From NCBI GenBank assembly GCA_017555765.1, contig JAFZFT010000067.1:1-53847 (forward strand): a DNA stretch of 53,847 nt. Reading direction: 5' to 3'. Both the position numbers and the translations under genes were made by a program. Shown piece after piece: positions 1 to 8,619 of the stretch. The stretch is from Clostridia bacterium. GTDB taxonomy: Bacteria; Bacillota; Clostridia; Oscillospirales; Acutalibacteraceae. Numbering within the stretch: the first letter of the stretch is position 1; each line of letters starts with the position of its first letter. The notes under the pieces were generated by a model. The model did not search any database. It was given only the letters and a program-made list of their open reading frames with translations, and was not told the origin of the DNA.

Positions 1-702
1 GCTGAAGTCGATATTTTTCACTTGCCATAGCTCTACATAATCAAGAGCACATCTTCTGAGCTGCTCACCCAGCTGATAAGGTGACGCACTCGGAAAAATC
101 TGCTGATTTTCAAGCTTATTAAGCCTTAATATGTTGCTTATCATTGAATTAAGGTTTTTCGTCGTAGAAACAATAATATCAACATATCGGTTATAGGTTT
201 CCTCGCTTATATCCGGGTCCTTCAATGCCTGACTGTAGCTCTGAATTACTGAGAGCGGAGTTTTTATCTCATGTGAAACATTGGATATAAAGTCACTTTT
301 CAGCATCTCATTATTCGCAAGCTCACGGGTCATAAGATTAAAGTCGTCTATCAGTCTGTCAAGCTCATTCTTTTTTCTCTTTCCTTTAAAGGGCTCTATG
401 CTTACGCTGAAATCACCCGAAGCAACCTTTCTTGCTGCAGTTGTTACCCTTTTAAGTGGTTTACTGACTAAAAATCTCCACACAGTACCGATTATAAGGG
501 CAAGGAGAAGACAGCTACCGATGATATAATAGGAAAGCGTTCCGACCAAAGCAAAGGGCTGATTAAAATACGATGTAACTATATAGTACTGCGCAATAAC
601 AAACAGACACATAATTACAAACAGAACAAGCGTAACCTTCCACGACAGCAATGAACCGATATTTTCTTCTCTGTCGTGTTTTTTATCGGGATTTTTTTTC
701 AT
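1..702 (-). CDS. Sensor histidine kinase, C-terminus cut by window edge
   Basis: Read from the sequence: 234 codons are visible, starting at ATG 702. An N-terminal basic stretch is followed by a membrane segment (about residues 23-45), a second one near residues 55-75, a HAMP-like linker and a HisKA dimerisation box with the phospho-acceptor motif SNVSHEIKTPL near residue 150. The catalytic ATPase domain lies outside the window. The start codon overlaps the stop of the upstream response regulator by 4 bp (ATGA), so the pair is translationally coupled and forms a two-component system. There is almost no extracytoplasmic loop between the two membrane segments, so the stimulus is probably sensed in the membrane or through a partner; this is inference. 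The ligand cannot be told. Confidence 0.9.
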   Translation of the reverse strand, partial: MKKNPDKKHDREENIGSLLSWKVTLVLFVIMCLFVIAQYYIVTSYFNQPFALVGTLSYYIIGSCLLLALIIGTVWRFLVSKPLKRVTTAARKVASGDFSVSIEPFKGKRKKNELDRLIDDFNLMTRELANNEMLKSDFISNVSHEIKTPLSVIQSYSQALKDPDISEETYNRYVDIIVSTTKNLNSMISNILRLNKLENQQIFPSASPYQLGEQLRRCALDYVELWQVKNIDFS

Positions 703-1370
703 TTCAATACCGCCTTATATCCAAACCCCTGAACTGTCAGAATTTCAACACTTTTGCACCCGGCAAGCTCCCTGCGAAGCTTTGCTATGTAAACATCAAC
801 AGTACGAAGGCCCGTATCGTTACTCATACCCCAGAATTCATCCATAAGCTCACTTCTTGTGAAAATTCTTTTTGGATGTGATAAGAGCTTATAAAGAACA
901 TTGAACTCTCTTGGTGAAACAGACAGCTCCCGCCCGTCCATATAAACAGTCATCTCATCTCTGACTAACAAAAGATCCCCTATTTCCAGACGGTTTTCTC
1001 TCGTCACCTTCGCTCTTCTGAGCAAGGCTCCGACTCGTAATACCATTTCATTCATATCAATAGGCTTGACCATATAGTCATCAGCCCCTACTACAAATCC
1101 CTTTTGCTTTGAAGAGAAATCATCAAGAGCAGTTATAAAAAGAATAGGAATCATAGGCTTGTTTTTACGGATTTCCTCAACAAAATCATAGCCGTTTATC
1201 TGCGGCATCATAATGTCGGTTATAATCAGGTCATAAATTCTGCCCGAAAGAAGTCCGAATGCCTCAACAGGATTAAGACATCCCGTTACTGTATAGCCGT
1301 TTTTAGAAAGAAAAGAGCATATTATCTGATTGAGGTTTTTATCATCCTCAACAACAAGAATGTTTATCAT
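699..1370 (-). CDS. OmpR/PhoB-family response regulator
   Basis: A 223-residue protein with an N-terminal receiver domain (residues 1-120; acidic pair near residues 9-10, phospho-acceptor Asp in the IITDIMMP motif near residue 53, conserved Lys in the MVKPID motif) and a C-terminal winged-helix DNA-binding domain (about 130-223) ending in the typical GFGYK hairpin. Length is normal for the family. It is the first gene of a two-gene operon with the kinase, behind its own consensus promoter at 1409-1437. It should be phosphorylated by that kinase and bind direct repeats at target promoters. The regulon is not recognisable. Confidence 0.93.
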   Translation of the reverse strand: MINILVVEDDKNLNQIICSFLSKNGYTVTGCLNPVEAFGLLSGRIYDLIITDIMMPQINGYDFVEEIRKNKPMIPILFITALDDFSSKQKGFVVGADDYMVKPIDMNEMVLRVGALLRRAKVTRENRLEIGDLLLVRDEMTVYMDGRELSVSPREFNVLYKLLSHPKRIFTRSELMDEFWGMSNDTGLRTVDVYIAKLRRELAGCKSVEILTVQGFGYKAVLK

Positions 1371-1408
1371 AGCTTCACCTTCTTTTCATTTTATTCTTCT
1401 TAATTACA

Positions 1409-1437
1409 ATTATAACTTTATACAGATATTTTGTCAA
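1409..1437 (-). promoter_or_regulatory. Sigma-A promoter of the two-component operon
   Basis: On the minus strand TTGACA (1432-1437) and TATAAT (1409-1414) are separated by 17 bp, a perfect consensus. It lies just past the terminator of the ilvE operon. Confidence 0.85.
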
Positions 1438-1489
1438 TAAAAGACAAAAGGTGCATCCTCCTGCCGTTACAGCCTCGGAACGCACCTTT
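1436..1489 (-). terminator. Terminator of the oxidoreductase-ilvE operon
   Basis: Inverted repeat AAAGGTGC / GCACCTTT (1447-1454 and 1482-1489), with extra pairing inside the loop and a U-rich stretch on the minus strand after the stem, immediately downstream of the ilvE stop codon. Confidence 0.75.
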
Positions 1490-1498
1490 GATATTCAA

Positions 1499-2566
1499 TT
1501 ATTTAACTTCAACTCTCCAGCCGTAGGGATCTTCTCTCTTACCCCACTGGATGCCTGTAAGCTCATCGTAAAGCTTCTGTGTAAGCTCACCGATTCCGCC
1601 GTCACCGATTGTCATAACATCGTCCATATAACGAAGCTTACCAACGGGTGAAACAACAGCAGCTGTACCTGTACCCCATACTTCTTCAAGAGTACCGTTC
1701 TTTGCTGCCTCAACAAGCTCGTCAACAGAGATTCTTCTCTCTTCAACCTCGTAGCCCCAAGCCTTACATACATTAAGGATTGAGTTACGGGTGATACCGG
1801 GAAGGATGCTGCCGTTAAGAGCAGGAGTGATAACCTTACCGTTGATCTTGAACATAATGTTCATAGCGCCAACCTCTTCGATGTACTTTCTTTCTACACC
1901 GTCAAGCCAGAGCACCTGTGAATAGCCTGCATCGTGAGCCTTAACCTGAGCAATAAGAGAAGCAGCGTAGTTACCGCCTGTCTTTGCAAAGCCCATACCG
2001 CCCTTAACTGCTCTTACGTAGTCGTCTTCAATCCAGATACCAACAGGAGCAAGACCACTCTCATAGTATGCACCTGAAGGTGAAAGGATAACGATAAAGA
2101 GATATGTCTTTGAAGGAGCAACACCGAGGAATTCGTCAGTTGCAATTACGAAAGGACGGATGTAAAGTGATGTACCGGGGTCGGAAGGAACCCAATCTCT
2201 GTCAATGTCAACAACAGCCTTAACTGCTTCAACAAACATATCCTCGGGAATTTCGGGGATGCAGAGTCTTTCGTTTGAAGCATTTGCTCTCTTTGCATTC
2301 ATATCGGGACGGAAAAGATAAATCTTGTCATCGTCGCCTCTATAAGCCTTGAGACCTTCAAACATTTCCTGACCGTAATGGAACACCATTGCACTGGGAG
2401 CAAGTGAAAGGTTAGCATAGGGCTCGATTCTTGCATCGTGCCAGCCCTTGCCCTCTGTGTAATTCATTACGAACATATGGTCAGTGAAGATATGACCGAA
2501 GCCGAGCTTTTCACCCTTTGCAGGCTTAGCCTTGGGAGCAGTTGTTTTTGTAATCTTGATTTCCAT
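1499..2566 (-). CDS. ilvE: Branched-chain amino acid aminotransferase
   Basis: A 355-residue fold-type IV PLP enzyme of the BCAT (eukaryotic-like/BCAT2) length class. It interconverts the 2-oxo acids of valine, leucine and isoleucine with the amino acids, using glutamate. The PLP lysine sits in the motif FAKTGGNYAASL and the phosphate-binding region in WGTGTAAVVSPV near the C-terminus. The start is supported by GAGGTG 6-7 nt upstream. It is the last of six genes, 11 bp after the gamma subunit of a ferredoxin-dependent 2-oxoacid oxidoreductase. The pairing of OFOR with a BCAT is the main reason to read the oxidoreductase as branched-chain specific and to propose synthesis of Val, Leu and Ile from branched acyl-CoAs. 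Confidence 0.95.
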   Translation of the reverse strand: MEIKITKTTAPKAKPAKGEKLGFGHIFTDHMFVMNYTEGKGWHDARIEPYANLSLAPSAMVFHYGQEMFEGLKAYRGDDDKIYLFRPDMNAKRANASNERLCIPEIPEDMFVEAVKAVVDIDRDWVPSDPGTSLYIRPFVIATDEFLGVAPSKTYLFIVILSPSGAYYESGLAPVGIWIEDDYVRAVKGGMGFAKTGGNYAASLIAQVKAHDAGYSQVLWLDGVERKYIEEVGAMNIMFKINGKVITPALNGSILPGITRNSILNVCKAWGYEVEERRISVDELVEAAKNGTLEEVWGTGTAAVVSPVGKLRYMDDVMTIGDGGIGELTQKLYDELTGIQWGKREDPYGWRVEVK

Positions 2567-2577
2567 AATTACACCTC

Positions 2578-3114
2578 TTATTCAAAATCGTAGCCTGTTT
2601 TGATGGCTTTAATGTTAATATCAATAAGATTTGCCTTTTTGGGAGGAACAACCTTCTGTACGGTTGCTTCGATGCCTTCGAATGAAAGAGCGTCGCAAGC
2701 CTTCATAAGCTTACCCATAAGAATCATATTTGCAAGAGTTGCAAAGCCTTCATCCTTAGCCATTTTTGTAGCGGGCACATAATAGGTTGTAACATCATCT
2801 CTTTCAACCTTCTTACCAATAAGAGTTGAGTCAACGATAATGATACCGCCTGAAACAACATCCTTCTCGTACTTTTCAAGTGAGGGAAGGTTCATAGCAA
2901 CAAGAATGTCGGGATTAGCAACAATGGGTGAACCTACGGGCTCATCACTGATTATAACACTGCAGTTAGCAGTACCACCGCGCATTTCGGGACCGTATGA
3001 GGGAAGCCATGAAACCTGCTTTTCAGCAACAAGGCCCTTGTAAGCAAGAAGCTTACCTGCAAAAAGTACGCCCTGACCGCCGAAGCCTGCAATAAGAATC
3101 TGTGTAGTACTCAT
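2578..3114 (-). CDS. 2-oxoacid:ferredoxin oxidoreductase, gamma subunit
   Basis: 178 residues, matching the OFOR gamma family. The N-terminal glycine-rich motif [15 protein letters not shown] and the segment [15 protein letters not shown] are characteristic. With the alpha, beta and delta subunits next to it, the enzyme binds CoA, TPP and [4Fe-4S] clusters and interconverts a 2-oxo acid plus CoA with an acyl-CoA, CO2 and reduced ferredoxin. Its start overlaps the beta stop by 1 bp, so the two are coupled. The substrate is not fixed by sequence. The neighbouring ilvE argues for branched-chain 2-oxo acids (VOR type); 2-oxoglutarate (KorABCD) remains the main alternative. Confidence 0.9.
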   Translation of the reverse strand: MSTTQILIAGFGGQGVLFAGKLLAYKGLVAEKQVSWLPSYGPEMRGGTANCSVIISDEPVGSPIVANPDILVAMNLPSLEKYEKDVVSGGIIIVDSTLIGKKVERDDVTTYYVPATKMAKDEGFATLANMILMGKLMKACDALSFEGIEATVQKVVPPKKANLIDINIKAIKTGYDFE

Positions 3115-3869
3115 TATTCTGCCTCCTTTTCTGCATCTCTGTCCTTATATACACCGAGAGGATAATAAGGAAGCATCTTTTCTTCAACCCATTCGAGAGC
3201 CTTTTCAGGTGTCATACCCCAGTTTGTGGGACATGTTGAAATAACCTCAACAAGTGAGAAGCCCTTCTTGTCGATCTGATTCTGGAAAGCCTTTTTAATA
3301 GCCTTCTTAGCATTTTTTACATTCTTAACACTGTTTACGGCAACTCTTTCGATGTAGCCTGCACCGTCAAGCTGTGAGAGCATTTCGGAAACCTTTACCG
3401 GAAAACCGCAATGACTTGTGTCACGTCCGTATGGCGAGGTCTGTGTAACCTGACCGGGAAGTGAAGTGGGAGCCATCTGACCGCCTGTCATACCGTAGAT
3501 TGCATTGTTTACAAAAATGATAGTGATATTTTCATTTCTTGCAGCAGCGTGTACTGTTTCTGCAGTACCGATTGAAGCAAGGTCACCGTCACCCTGATAT
3601 GTAAATACGATGTGGTTATCCGGATCAGCTCTCTTAAGACCTGTAGCAACTGCAGGAGCACGTCCATGTGCAGCTTCAACCATATCACATGCAAAATAGT
3701 TGTAAGCAAGTACTGAACAGCCAACAGGTGCAACACCGATTGTCTTGCCTTCAATTCCGAGCTCATCAATTACCTCGGCAACGAGACGGTGAATAATACC
3801 GTGTGTACAACCGGGACAATAATGGAAGGGTACGTCACAAAGTGACTTGGGTTTATCAAATACTACCAT
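3114..3869 (-). CDS. 2-oxoacid:ferredoxin oxidoreductase, beta (TPP-binding) subunit
   Basis: 251 residues. Four features mark the TPP-binding subunit: the N-terminal cluster-ligand motif CPGCTHG, a further Cys in APVGCSVL, the TPP/Mg motif starting at GDGDLASIG and continuing to NNAIYGMTGGQ, and a conserved Cys (STCPTNW) near the C-terminus. It forms the active site of the four-subunit OFOR with its neighbours. Its start overlaps the alpha stop by 1 bp. The C-terminal 30 residues are charged and may contact the delta ferredoxin; that is inference. Confidence 0.93.
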   Translation of the reverse strand: MVVFDKPKSLCDVPFHYCPGCTHGIIHRLVAEVIDELGIEGKTIGVAPVGCSVLAYNYFACDMVEAAHGRAPAVATGLKRADPDNHIVFTYQGDGDLASIGTAETVHAAARNENITIIFVNNAIYGMTGGQMAPTSLPGQVTQTSPYGRDTSHCGFPVKVSEMLSQLDGAGYIERVAVNSVKNVKNAKKAIKKAFQNQIDKKGFSLVEVISTCPTNWGMTPEKALEWVEEKMLPYYPLGVYKDRDAEKEAE

Positions 3870-4933
3870 TACTTGTTACCTCCTTCGTTTGCTTTTCTGA
3901 TTGATTCAAGCACCTGCTCGGGTGAAGGAATCATACCGCCCACTCTGTTGCAAAGAGCAACGGGCTTCTGTGACTTTGTGTAAAGCTTAACATCTTCAAT
4001 CATCTGACCCATTGAAAGCTCAACACAGATAAAGCTGTTAACCTTTTCTGCAGCTGCTTCAAATGCCTTCCGGGGGAAGGGCCAGAGTGTGATGGGACGG
4101 ATCATACCAACCTTGATGCCTTCAGCTCTTGCCTTAACGATTGCATTTCTTGCAACACGGGCAGCAATACCGTAAGCAGCAACGCAGATTTCAGCGTCAT
4201 CCATCATATATTCTTCATACATAACCTCGTTTTCTTCGATGGTCTTGTATCTGTCATATCTTGCAAAGTTGAGCTTTTCAAGCTCTTCGGGAATAAGTGA
4301 AAGTGAGTTGATGATATTCTTCTTTCTTTCACCCTTTGTGCCTGTAACTGCCCATGACTTATCGTAATCAGCAACAACAGCTTCTTCAAGGCATACGGGC
4401 TCCATCATCTGACCCATAGTACCGTCAGCGAGGATCATTGATGTCATTCTGTACTTTTCAGCAAGGTCAAAGCCCTTAACTGTGAGATTTGCCATTTCCT
4501 GAACTGATGAAGGAGCAAGAACGATCATCTTGTAGTCACCGTGACCGCAACCTTTTGTTGCCTGGAAATAGTCTGCCTGTGAGGGCTGAATACCACCGAG
4601 ACCGGGGCCGCCTCTCTGAACATTAACAACAAGTGCGGGAAGATCACTACCTGCAAGATAAGAAAGACCTTCTGCCTTAAGTGAAATTCCGGGGCTTGAT
4701 GATGATGTCATAACTCTCTTACCTGTTGATGCAACACCGTAAACCATATTGATCGCTGCAACTTCACTTTCTGCCTGAAGGAAGCAACCACCGATTTTGG
4801 GCATCTTCTTTGCCATATATGCGGCAATTTCAGTCTGAGGAGTGATGGGATAACCGAAGTAATGACGGCAGCCTGCAAGAATCGCAGCCTCAGCAATAGC
4901 CTCATTACCCTTCATAAGAACTTTTTCAGCCAT
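3869..4933 (-). CDS. 2-oxoacid:ferredoxin oxidoreductase, alpha subunit
   Basis: About 354 residues from the chosen start. Domain I carries the PITPQTEIA motif, which contacts the CoA/TPP site in this family; domain II (about 240-350) completes the subunit. The start was set at ATG 4933 (protein MAEKVLMKG), because GAGGT lies 8 nt upstream of it. An ATG at 4939 is too close to that site, and one at 4954 would run into the delta gene. The gene is 10 bp downstream of the delta subunit. Substrate discussion as for gamma. Confidence 0.92.
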   Translation of the reverse strand: MAEKVLMKGNEAIAEAAILAGCRHYFGYPITPQTEIAAYMAKKMPKIGGCFLQAESEVAAINMVYGVASTGKRVMTSSSSPGISLKAEGLSYLAGSDLPALVVNVQRGGPGLGGIQPSQADYFQATKGCGHGDYKMIVLAPSSVQEMANLTVKGFDLAEKYRMTSMILADGTMGQMMEPVCLEEAVVADYDKSWAVTGTKGERKKNIINSLSLIPEELEKLNFARYDRYKTIEENEVMYEEYMMDDAEICVAAYGIAARVARNAIVKARAEGIKVGMIRPITLWPFPRKAFEAAAEKVNSFICVELSMGQMIEDVKLYTKSQKPVALCNRVGGMIPSPEQVLESIRKANEGGNK

Positions 4934-4943
4934 TTTCATTACC

Positions 4944-5150
4944 TCACTTTTCAACCTTGATTATGCAATCGGGACACATTGTTGCACAGAATGCACAACC
5001 GATGCACTTTTCTGCATCTGTCATTTCTGCGGGAGAATGACCCTTTGCATTGATTTTATCCTTTGCGATAACAAGGATTTTTTTCGGACAAGCGATAACG
5101 CAAAGGCCGCAGCCCTTACACATATCTGTATTAAACGTAACCTTTGGCAT
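4944..5150 (-). CDS. 2-oxoacid:ferredoxin oxidoreductase, delta (ferredoxin-like) subunit
   Basis: 68 residues with two complete [4Fe-4S] motifs, CKGCGLCVIACP and CIGCAFCATMCP, typical of the separate delta subunit of four-subunit OFORs. It carries electrons between the TPP site and soluble ferredoxin. Gene order delta-alpha-beta-gamma is that of the kor/vor-type clusters. The start ATG at 5150 has GGAGGT upstream. Confidence 0.93.
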   Translation of the reverse strand: MPKVTFNTDMCKGCGLCVIACPKKILVIAKDKINAKGHSPAEMTDAEKCIGCAFCATMCPDCIIKVEK

Positions 5151-5165
5151 AAAAATACCTCCAAT

Positions 5166-5828
5166 TTAAAAATATTTCTTCTGAAGCTCAAGAGGGAAAA
5201 GCTTTTCCTCTCTGTCGCTCATTTTTTCACATACGTTCTTTTCTGCACTGACAAAGCAGAGAGGAAGACCGCTCATTTCACTGAGTCTTTCAGCTTCGGC
5301 AAAGGTAGAAATAACATCCTCTGCAGTAGTAAGCTCACCGAGGTTTGAGTTATTTACTATCCCCGTAAACTTAAGTCCGCAGACATATTCGATTTCCTTC
5401 ATCACCGTAAAAGCTTCCTCAGCAGATCTTGTCAGAGGTCTGAAAAGATTAAGAACGAAATACATTTCATAATCATTCTCAGCATTAATGGCTTCGGCAA
5501 ACCTGCCAAGAGCCACAGCACCTGCATCGTCACCGCCTATGTCCATAACAGCATAGGTACTTTTATCGTGGACAACACGGTACATAGTCTGAGGAACCGA
5601 CGGAATATCAAGATTTGTGTTAGCGAAGGATGAGCATATAAGATCAATCCCCTGCTCCTTAAGCTCCTGCTCACTGTCTTTCGTTCTGAAGTAAGGATTA
5701 ACGATGTCAAGATCCGCTATCACGGTTGGATATCCGAGTTTTTTGAGGTTCATTGCGTAGTTTACTGCGATGTTTGTTTTACCGCTTCCGTAATGCCCTG
5801 CAAAAAGTGTAATTCGCTTTTCTGACAT
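5166..5828 (-). CDS. P-loop ATPase of the MinD/ParA/CooC-like class, first gene of the OFOR operon
   Basis: 220 residues. The Walker A motif GHYGSGKTN is near residue 10, without the KGG signature of true ParA/MinD. The segment IADLDIVNPYFR resembles switch I of SIMIBI ATPases, and VMDIGGDDAG resembles Walker B/switch II. No membrane segment or metal-binding Cys pair is seen. It starts only about 29 nt after the operon promoter and is followed 15 bp later by the delta subunit, so it is made with the oxidoreductase. A role in cluster or cofactor insertion, or in conformational activation of OFOR as CooC does for CO dehydrogenase, is a guess from class and context. I do not know a characterised homologue. 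Confidence 0.75.
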   Translation of the reverse strand: MSEKRITLFAGHYGSGKTNIAVNYAMNLKKLGYPTVIADLDIVNPYFRTKDSEQELKEQGIDLICSSFANTNLDIPSVPQTMYRVVHDKSTYAVMDIGGDDAGAVALGRFAEAINAENDYEMYFVLNLFRPLTRSAEEAFTVMKEIEYVCGLKFTGIVNNSNLGELTTAEDVISTFAEAERLSEMSGLPLCFVSAEKNVCEKMSDREEKLFPLELQKKYF

Positions 5829-5857
5829 CTTTAAACCTCCTTTATAGCGTACATTTT

Positions 5858-5886
5858 ATTATAAAACACTACTGACTTTTTTTCAA
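5858..5886 (-). promoter_or_regulatory. Promoter of the ATPase-OFOR-ilvE operon
   Basis: Minus strand TTGAAA (5881-5886), 17-bp spacer, TATAAT (5858-5863). The 5' UTR is only about 25-30 nt, too short for a T-box, so this operon is not under direct tRNA control. Confidence 0.85.
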
Positions 5887-5961
5887 GAAAAATCTGTTTT
5901 ATTTTTGCAGAAATTGATAATAATTTATAAGCTTCATTTGTCTAAAATGACAACACAGTTA

Positions 5962-8238
5962 TTAAAGCTTGTTTCTCTGAATCTTACCGCTGATAGTCTT
6001 GGGAAGCTCATCTCTGAAGACAACGATTCTGGGATACTTATAAGGAGCGGTATTCTTCTTAACGTAGTTCTGGATTTCCTTCTTGAGCTCTTCTGTAGGC
6101 TCTGTGCCCTTTGTAAGTACGATGCTTGCCTTAACAACCTGACCTCTCATTTCATCAGGCGCAGCAGATACACCGCATTCAAGAACGTAGGGAAGCTCCA
6201 TAATAACATTTTCGATTTCGAAGGGACCGATACGGTAGCCGGATGACTTGATAACGTCATCGATACGGCTTACGTACCAATAATAACCGTCTTCATCGCA
6301 CCATGCGGTATCACCTGTATGATACATACCGTCGTACCATACCTCAGCTGTCTTTTCTTCATCACGGAAATATCCCTTGAAGAGACCGCAGGGAATCTTC
6401 TTGTCCGTTCTTACAACGATTTCACCTGTTTCACCAACGGGACATTCGTTACCGTCGGGATCAACGATAGCAATATCGTAACCGGGTACGGGCTTACCCA
6501 TTGCGCCGGGCTTGGGTGTTGTACCGATAAGGTTACCGATTGTAAGAGTTGTTTCTGTCTGACCGAAGCCTTCCATAATTACGAGGCCTGTCGCCTTCTG
6601 GAACTGATAGAACACCTCGGGATTAAGTGCCTCACCTGCAGTTGTTGCATATCTGATTGATGAAAGATCGTACTTTGAAAGATCTTCCTTGATAAGCATT
6701 CTGTACATTGTGGGAGGAGCACAGAAAGTTGTGATGTTGTGCTTTTTGAACATCGGAAGAATTTCTGATGCATCAAAGCGGTCAAAGTCATAGGTGAACA
6801 CTGCACCCTCGCACATCCACTGGCCGTAGAATTTACCCCACATAGCCTTACCCCAACCGGTATCGGAAATTGTAAGGTGAAGGTCTGTAGGCTTAACTGA
6901 ATGCCAGTATCTTGCAGTAACAAAGTGACCGAGTGCATACTTGAATGAATGTGATGCAATCTTGGGATAACCTGTTGTGCCTGATGTGAAGAACATAAGC
7001 ATTGCATCATCACCGCATGCGGTATCTTCTTCTCTTTCGAAGATGCTTCTGAAGAGCTTATATTCCTTATCGAAGCTGTGCCAGCCTTCCTTTTCACCGT
7101 TAACGATAACTTTTATCTTAAGGCCGTCATACTTCTTACAAGCTTCGTCAACCTGATTTGCTGTCTGTCCGTCTGAGGTGCAAAGAATAGCCTTAACACC
7201 TGCTGCTTCAAAGCGGTATTCGAAATCGTGAACAACAAGCTGATTTGTTGCGGGGATAATTACTGCGCCGAGCTTATGAAGAGCAAGAGCAGTTATCCAG
7301 AACTGATAGTGACGCTTGAGAACAAGCATAACTCTGTCACCCTTTTCAATGCCAAGGCTCTTGAAATAGTTAGCGGCACGAGCTGATTCCTTCTTGATTT
7401 CGTTGAAGGTAAAGCGTCTTTCTGTCTTATCGTTTGAAATATGAAGCATTGCAAGCTTATCGGGATACTTATCTGCAATAGCATCAACAACGTCAAAGGC
7501 AAAGTTGAACTTATCCTCGTCCTTGAAGGAAATATCCTGAAGAATACCGTTTTCGTCCTCAACGGTATCAATAAATTTTTCAACAACAAGATCGTACTTT
7601 TCCTTTACTGCAACGCTCTTTTCGCTTACCACTGCCTTTTCAGTTGCTTCATCACCTGAAATAACAACTGCAAGGAAGGTGCAGTCTTCACCGTCAACTG
7701 CAATCATACCATGAGGTGTAGAGCTTCTGTAATAAATGCTGTCACCAGCTTCAAGAATTTCAGTATGTGAGCCTACGCGTACCTTGAGCTTACCTGAAAT
7801 AACATAGTCAAATTCCTGACCGCTGTGTGTTGTTGTAGCGATTTCCTTATTCTGAAGCTCTTCCTTGTATTCATACTTTGCGAGATAGGGCTCTGCGAGC
7901 TTATTTCTGAAAAGTAATGCAAGATGATCAATTTCAATACCGTTATCCTCATCCTTTGAGATAACCTTGCCCTGACCCTTTCTTGTAACTGTGTAGGAAG
8001 AAAGGTTGCTGCTTCTGCCCTCGAGAAGGTCAGTTTTTCCGATGCCGAAAACCTTTGCGCACTTATGAATAAAAGAGAAGGGAAGGTCGTCTGCACCTGA
8101 CTCATAAGCATTGTATTCTTCTAATGTAAGATCAACCTTCTGAGCCATTTCGTCGGAAGCATAACCGAAGATTTCGCGCATTTCCTTAATTCGGGAAGCT
8201 ACCTCTTTAAGTTCGCTGTCGATTCTGTTCATTTCCAT
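5962..8238 (-). CDS. HTH-cupin-acyl-CoA synthetase fusion (medium-chain type), Ile T-box controlled
   Basis: 758 residues in three parts. Residues about 10-75 are an XRE-like helix-turn-helix. Residues about 105-195 are a cupin barrel (THSGQEFDYVISG ... RSSTPHGM). Residues about 245-758 are an adenylate-forming acyl-CoA synthetase with P-loop SGTTGYPK starting near 419, LTISDTGWGKAMW, FGQTET, YHTGD and the C-terminal catalytic lysine in SGKIQRN (about 752). The TGWGKAMW segment places it with medium-chain/branched acyl-CoA synthetases, a family in which an archaeal member is reported to prefer 2-methylbutyrate. GGAGG 8 nt upstream fixes the start. The gene sits alone behind a T-box with an Ile specifier. 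I infer activation of 2-methylbutyrate for Ile synthesis. The HTH-cupin part is a usual transcription-factor layout and may sense ligand or regulate the gene itself. Confidence 0.85.
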   Translation of the reverse strand: MEMNRIDSELKEVASRIKEMREIFGYASDEMAQKVDLTLEEYNAYESGADDLPFSFIHKCAKVFGIGKTDLLEGRSSNLSSYTVTRKGQGKVISKDEDNGIEIDHLALLFRNKLAEPYLAKYEYKEELQNKEIATTTHSGQEFDYVISGKLKVRVGSHTEILEAGDSIYYRSSTPHGMIAVDGEDCTFLAVVISGDEATEKAVVSEKSVAVKEKYDLVVEKFIDTVEDENGILQDISFKDEDKFNFAFDVVDAIADKYPDKLAMLHISNDKTERRFTFNEIKKESARAANYFKSLGIEKGDRVMLVLKRHYQFWITALALHKLGAVIIPATNQLVVHDFEYRFEAAGVKAILCTSDGQTANQVDEACKKYDGLKIKVIVNGEKEGWHSFDKEYKLFRSIFEREEDTACGDDAMLMFFTSGTTGYPKIASHSFKYALGHFVTARYWHSVKPTDLHLTISDTGWGKAMWGKFYGQWMCEGAVFTYDFDRFDASEILPMFKKHNITTFCAPPTMYRMLIKEDLSKYDLSSIRYATTAGEALNPEVFYQFQKATGLVIMEGFGQTETTLTIGNLIGTTPKPGAMGKPVPGYDIAIVDPDGNECPVGETGEIVVRTDKKIPCGLFKGYFRDEEKTAEVWYDGMYHTGDTAWCDEDGYYWYVSRIDDVIKSSGYRIGPFEIENVIMELPYVLECGVSAAPDEMRGQVVKASIVLTKGTEPTEELKKEIQNYVKKNTAPYKYPRIVVFRDELPKTISGKIQRNKL

Positions 8239-8273
8239 AACTTTTTACCTCCTTATGTTAATTTAATAATTAC

Positions 8274-8564
8274 AAAAAAATAAACCCGTCCCAAAGAATC
8301 TCTTTGAGACGAGCAATAAACAATGTTTATAATACCCGCGGTACCACTCAAATTGCGATTATAAAACCGCCACCTCAAGCTCCAACAAGCTCTATGCATT
8401 AACGCAGCAATCACGAAGGATATCTACTCACCCTAACAGTTTTCGGACCCTCAGCTCGGAAGTGATAGGAACTGAATTTTTGTTTTATCGGCTTTACACC
8501 ACCGCCGACTCTCTGTGAAAACTCGAACTCTTCCGTCTTCGTCATAGCTTTTATTATTAAATTT
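8274..8564 (-). promoter_or_regulatory. T-box leader, specifier AUC (Ile), upstream of the HTH-cupin-acyl-CoA synthetase
   Basis: On the minus strand the T-box core TGGTACCGCGGG (8335-8346) is followed by a terminator with stem CGTCTCAAAG / CTTTGGGACG (8287-8311) and seven or more Ts. Stem I shows the AGAGAG element (8505-8515 region) and, on its 3' side, CTATCACTTCCGAGC. Aligned with the second T-box in this window, the triplet before ACTTCCGAGC is ATC (8464-8466). Its position just 5' of an A and the closing helix is the usual specifier place. The call of T-box is firm. The Ile reading rests on alignment by eye. Confidence 0.93.
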
Positions 8565-8570
8565 GAAGGT

Positions 8571-8599
8571 ATTCTACCACTTTAAGCACTTAAAGTCAA
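8571..8599 (-). promoter_or_regulatory. Promoter of the Ile T-box unit
   Basis: Minus strand TTGACT (8594-8599), 17-bp spacer, TAGAAT (8571-8576). It lies in the 55 bp between the amidohydrolase stop and the T-box. No terminator was seen before it, so read-through from the Leu unit is possible. Confidence 0.8.
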
Positions 8600-8619
8600 T
8601 AGATTTTTAACAAAAAATT

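Noticed and set aside
5829-5961. T-box before the OFOR-ilvE operon
   Set aside because: The promoter leaves a 5' UTR under 30 nt and no GGTACC-type core is present.
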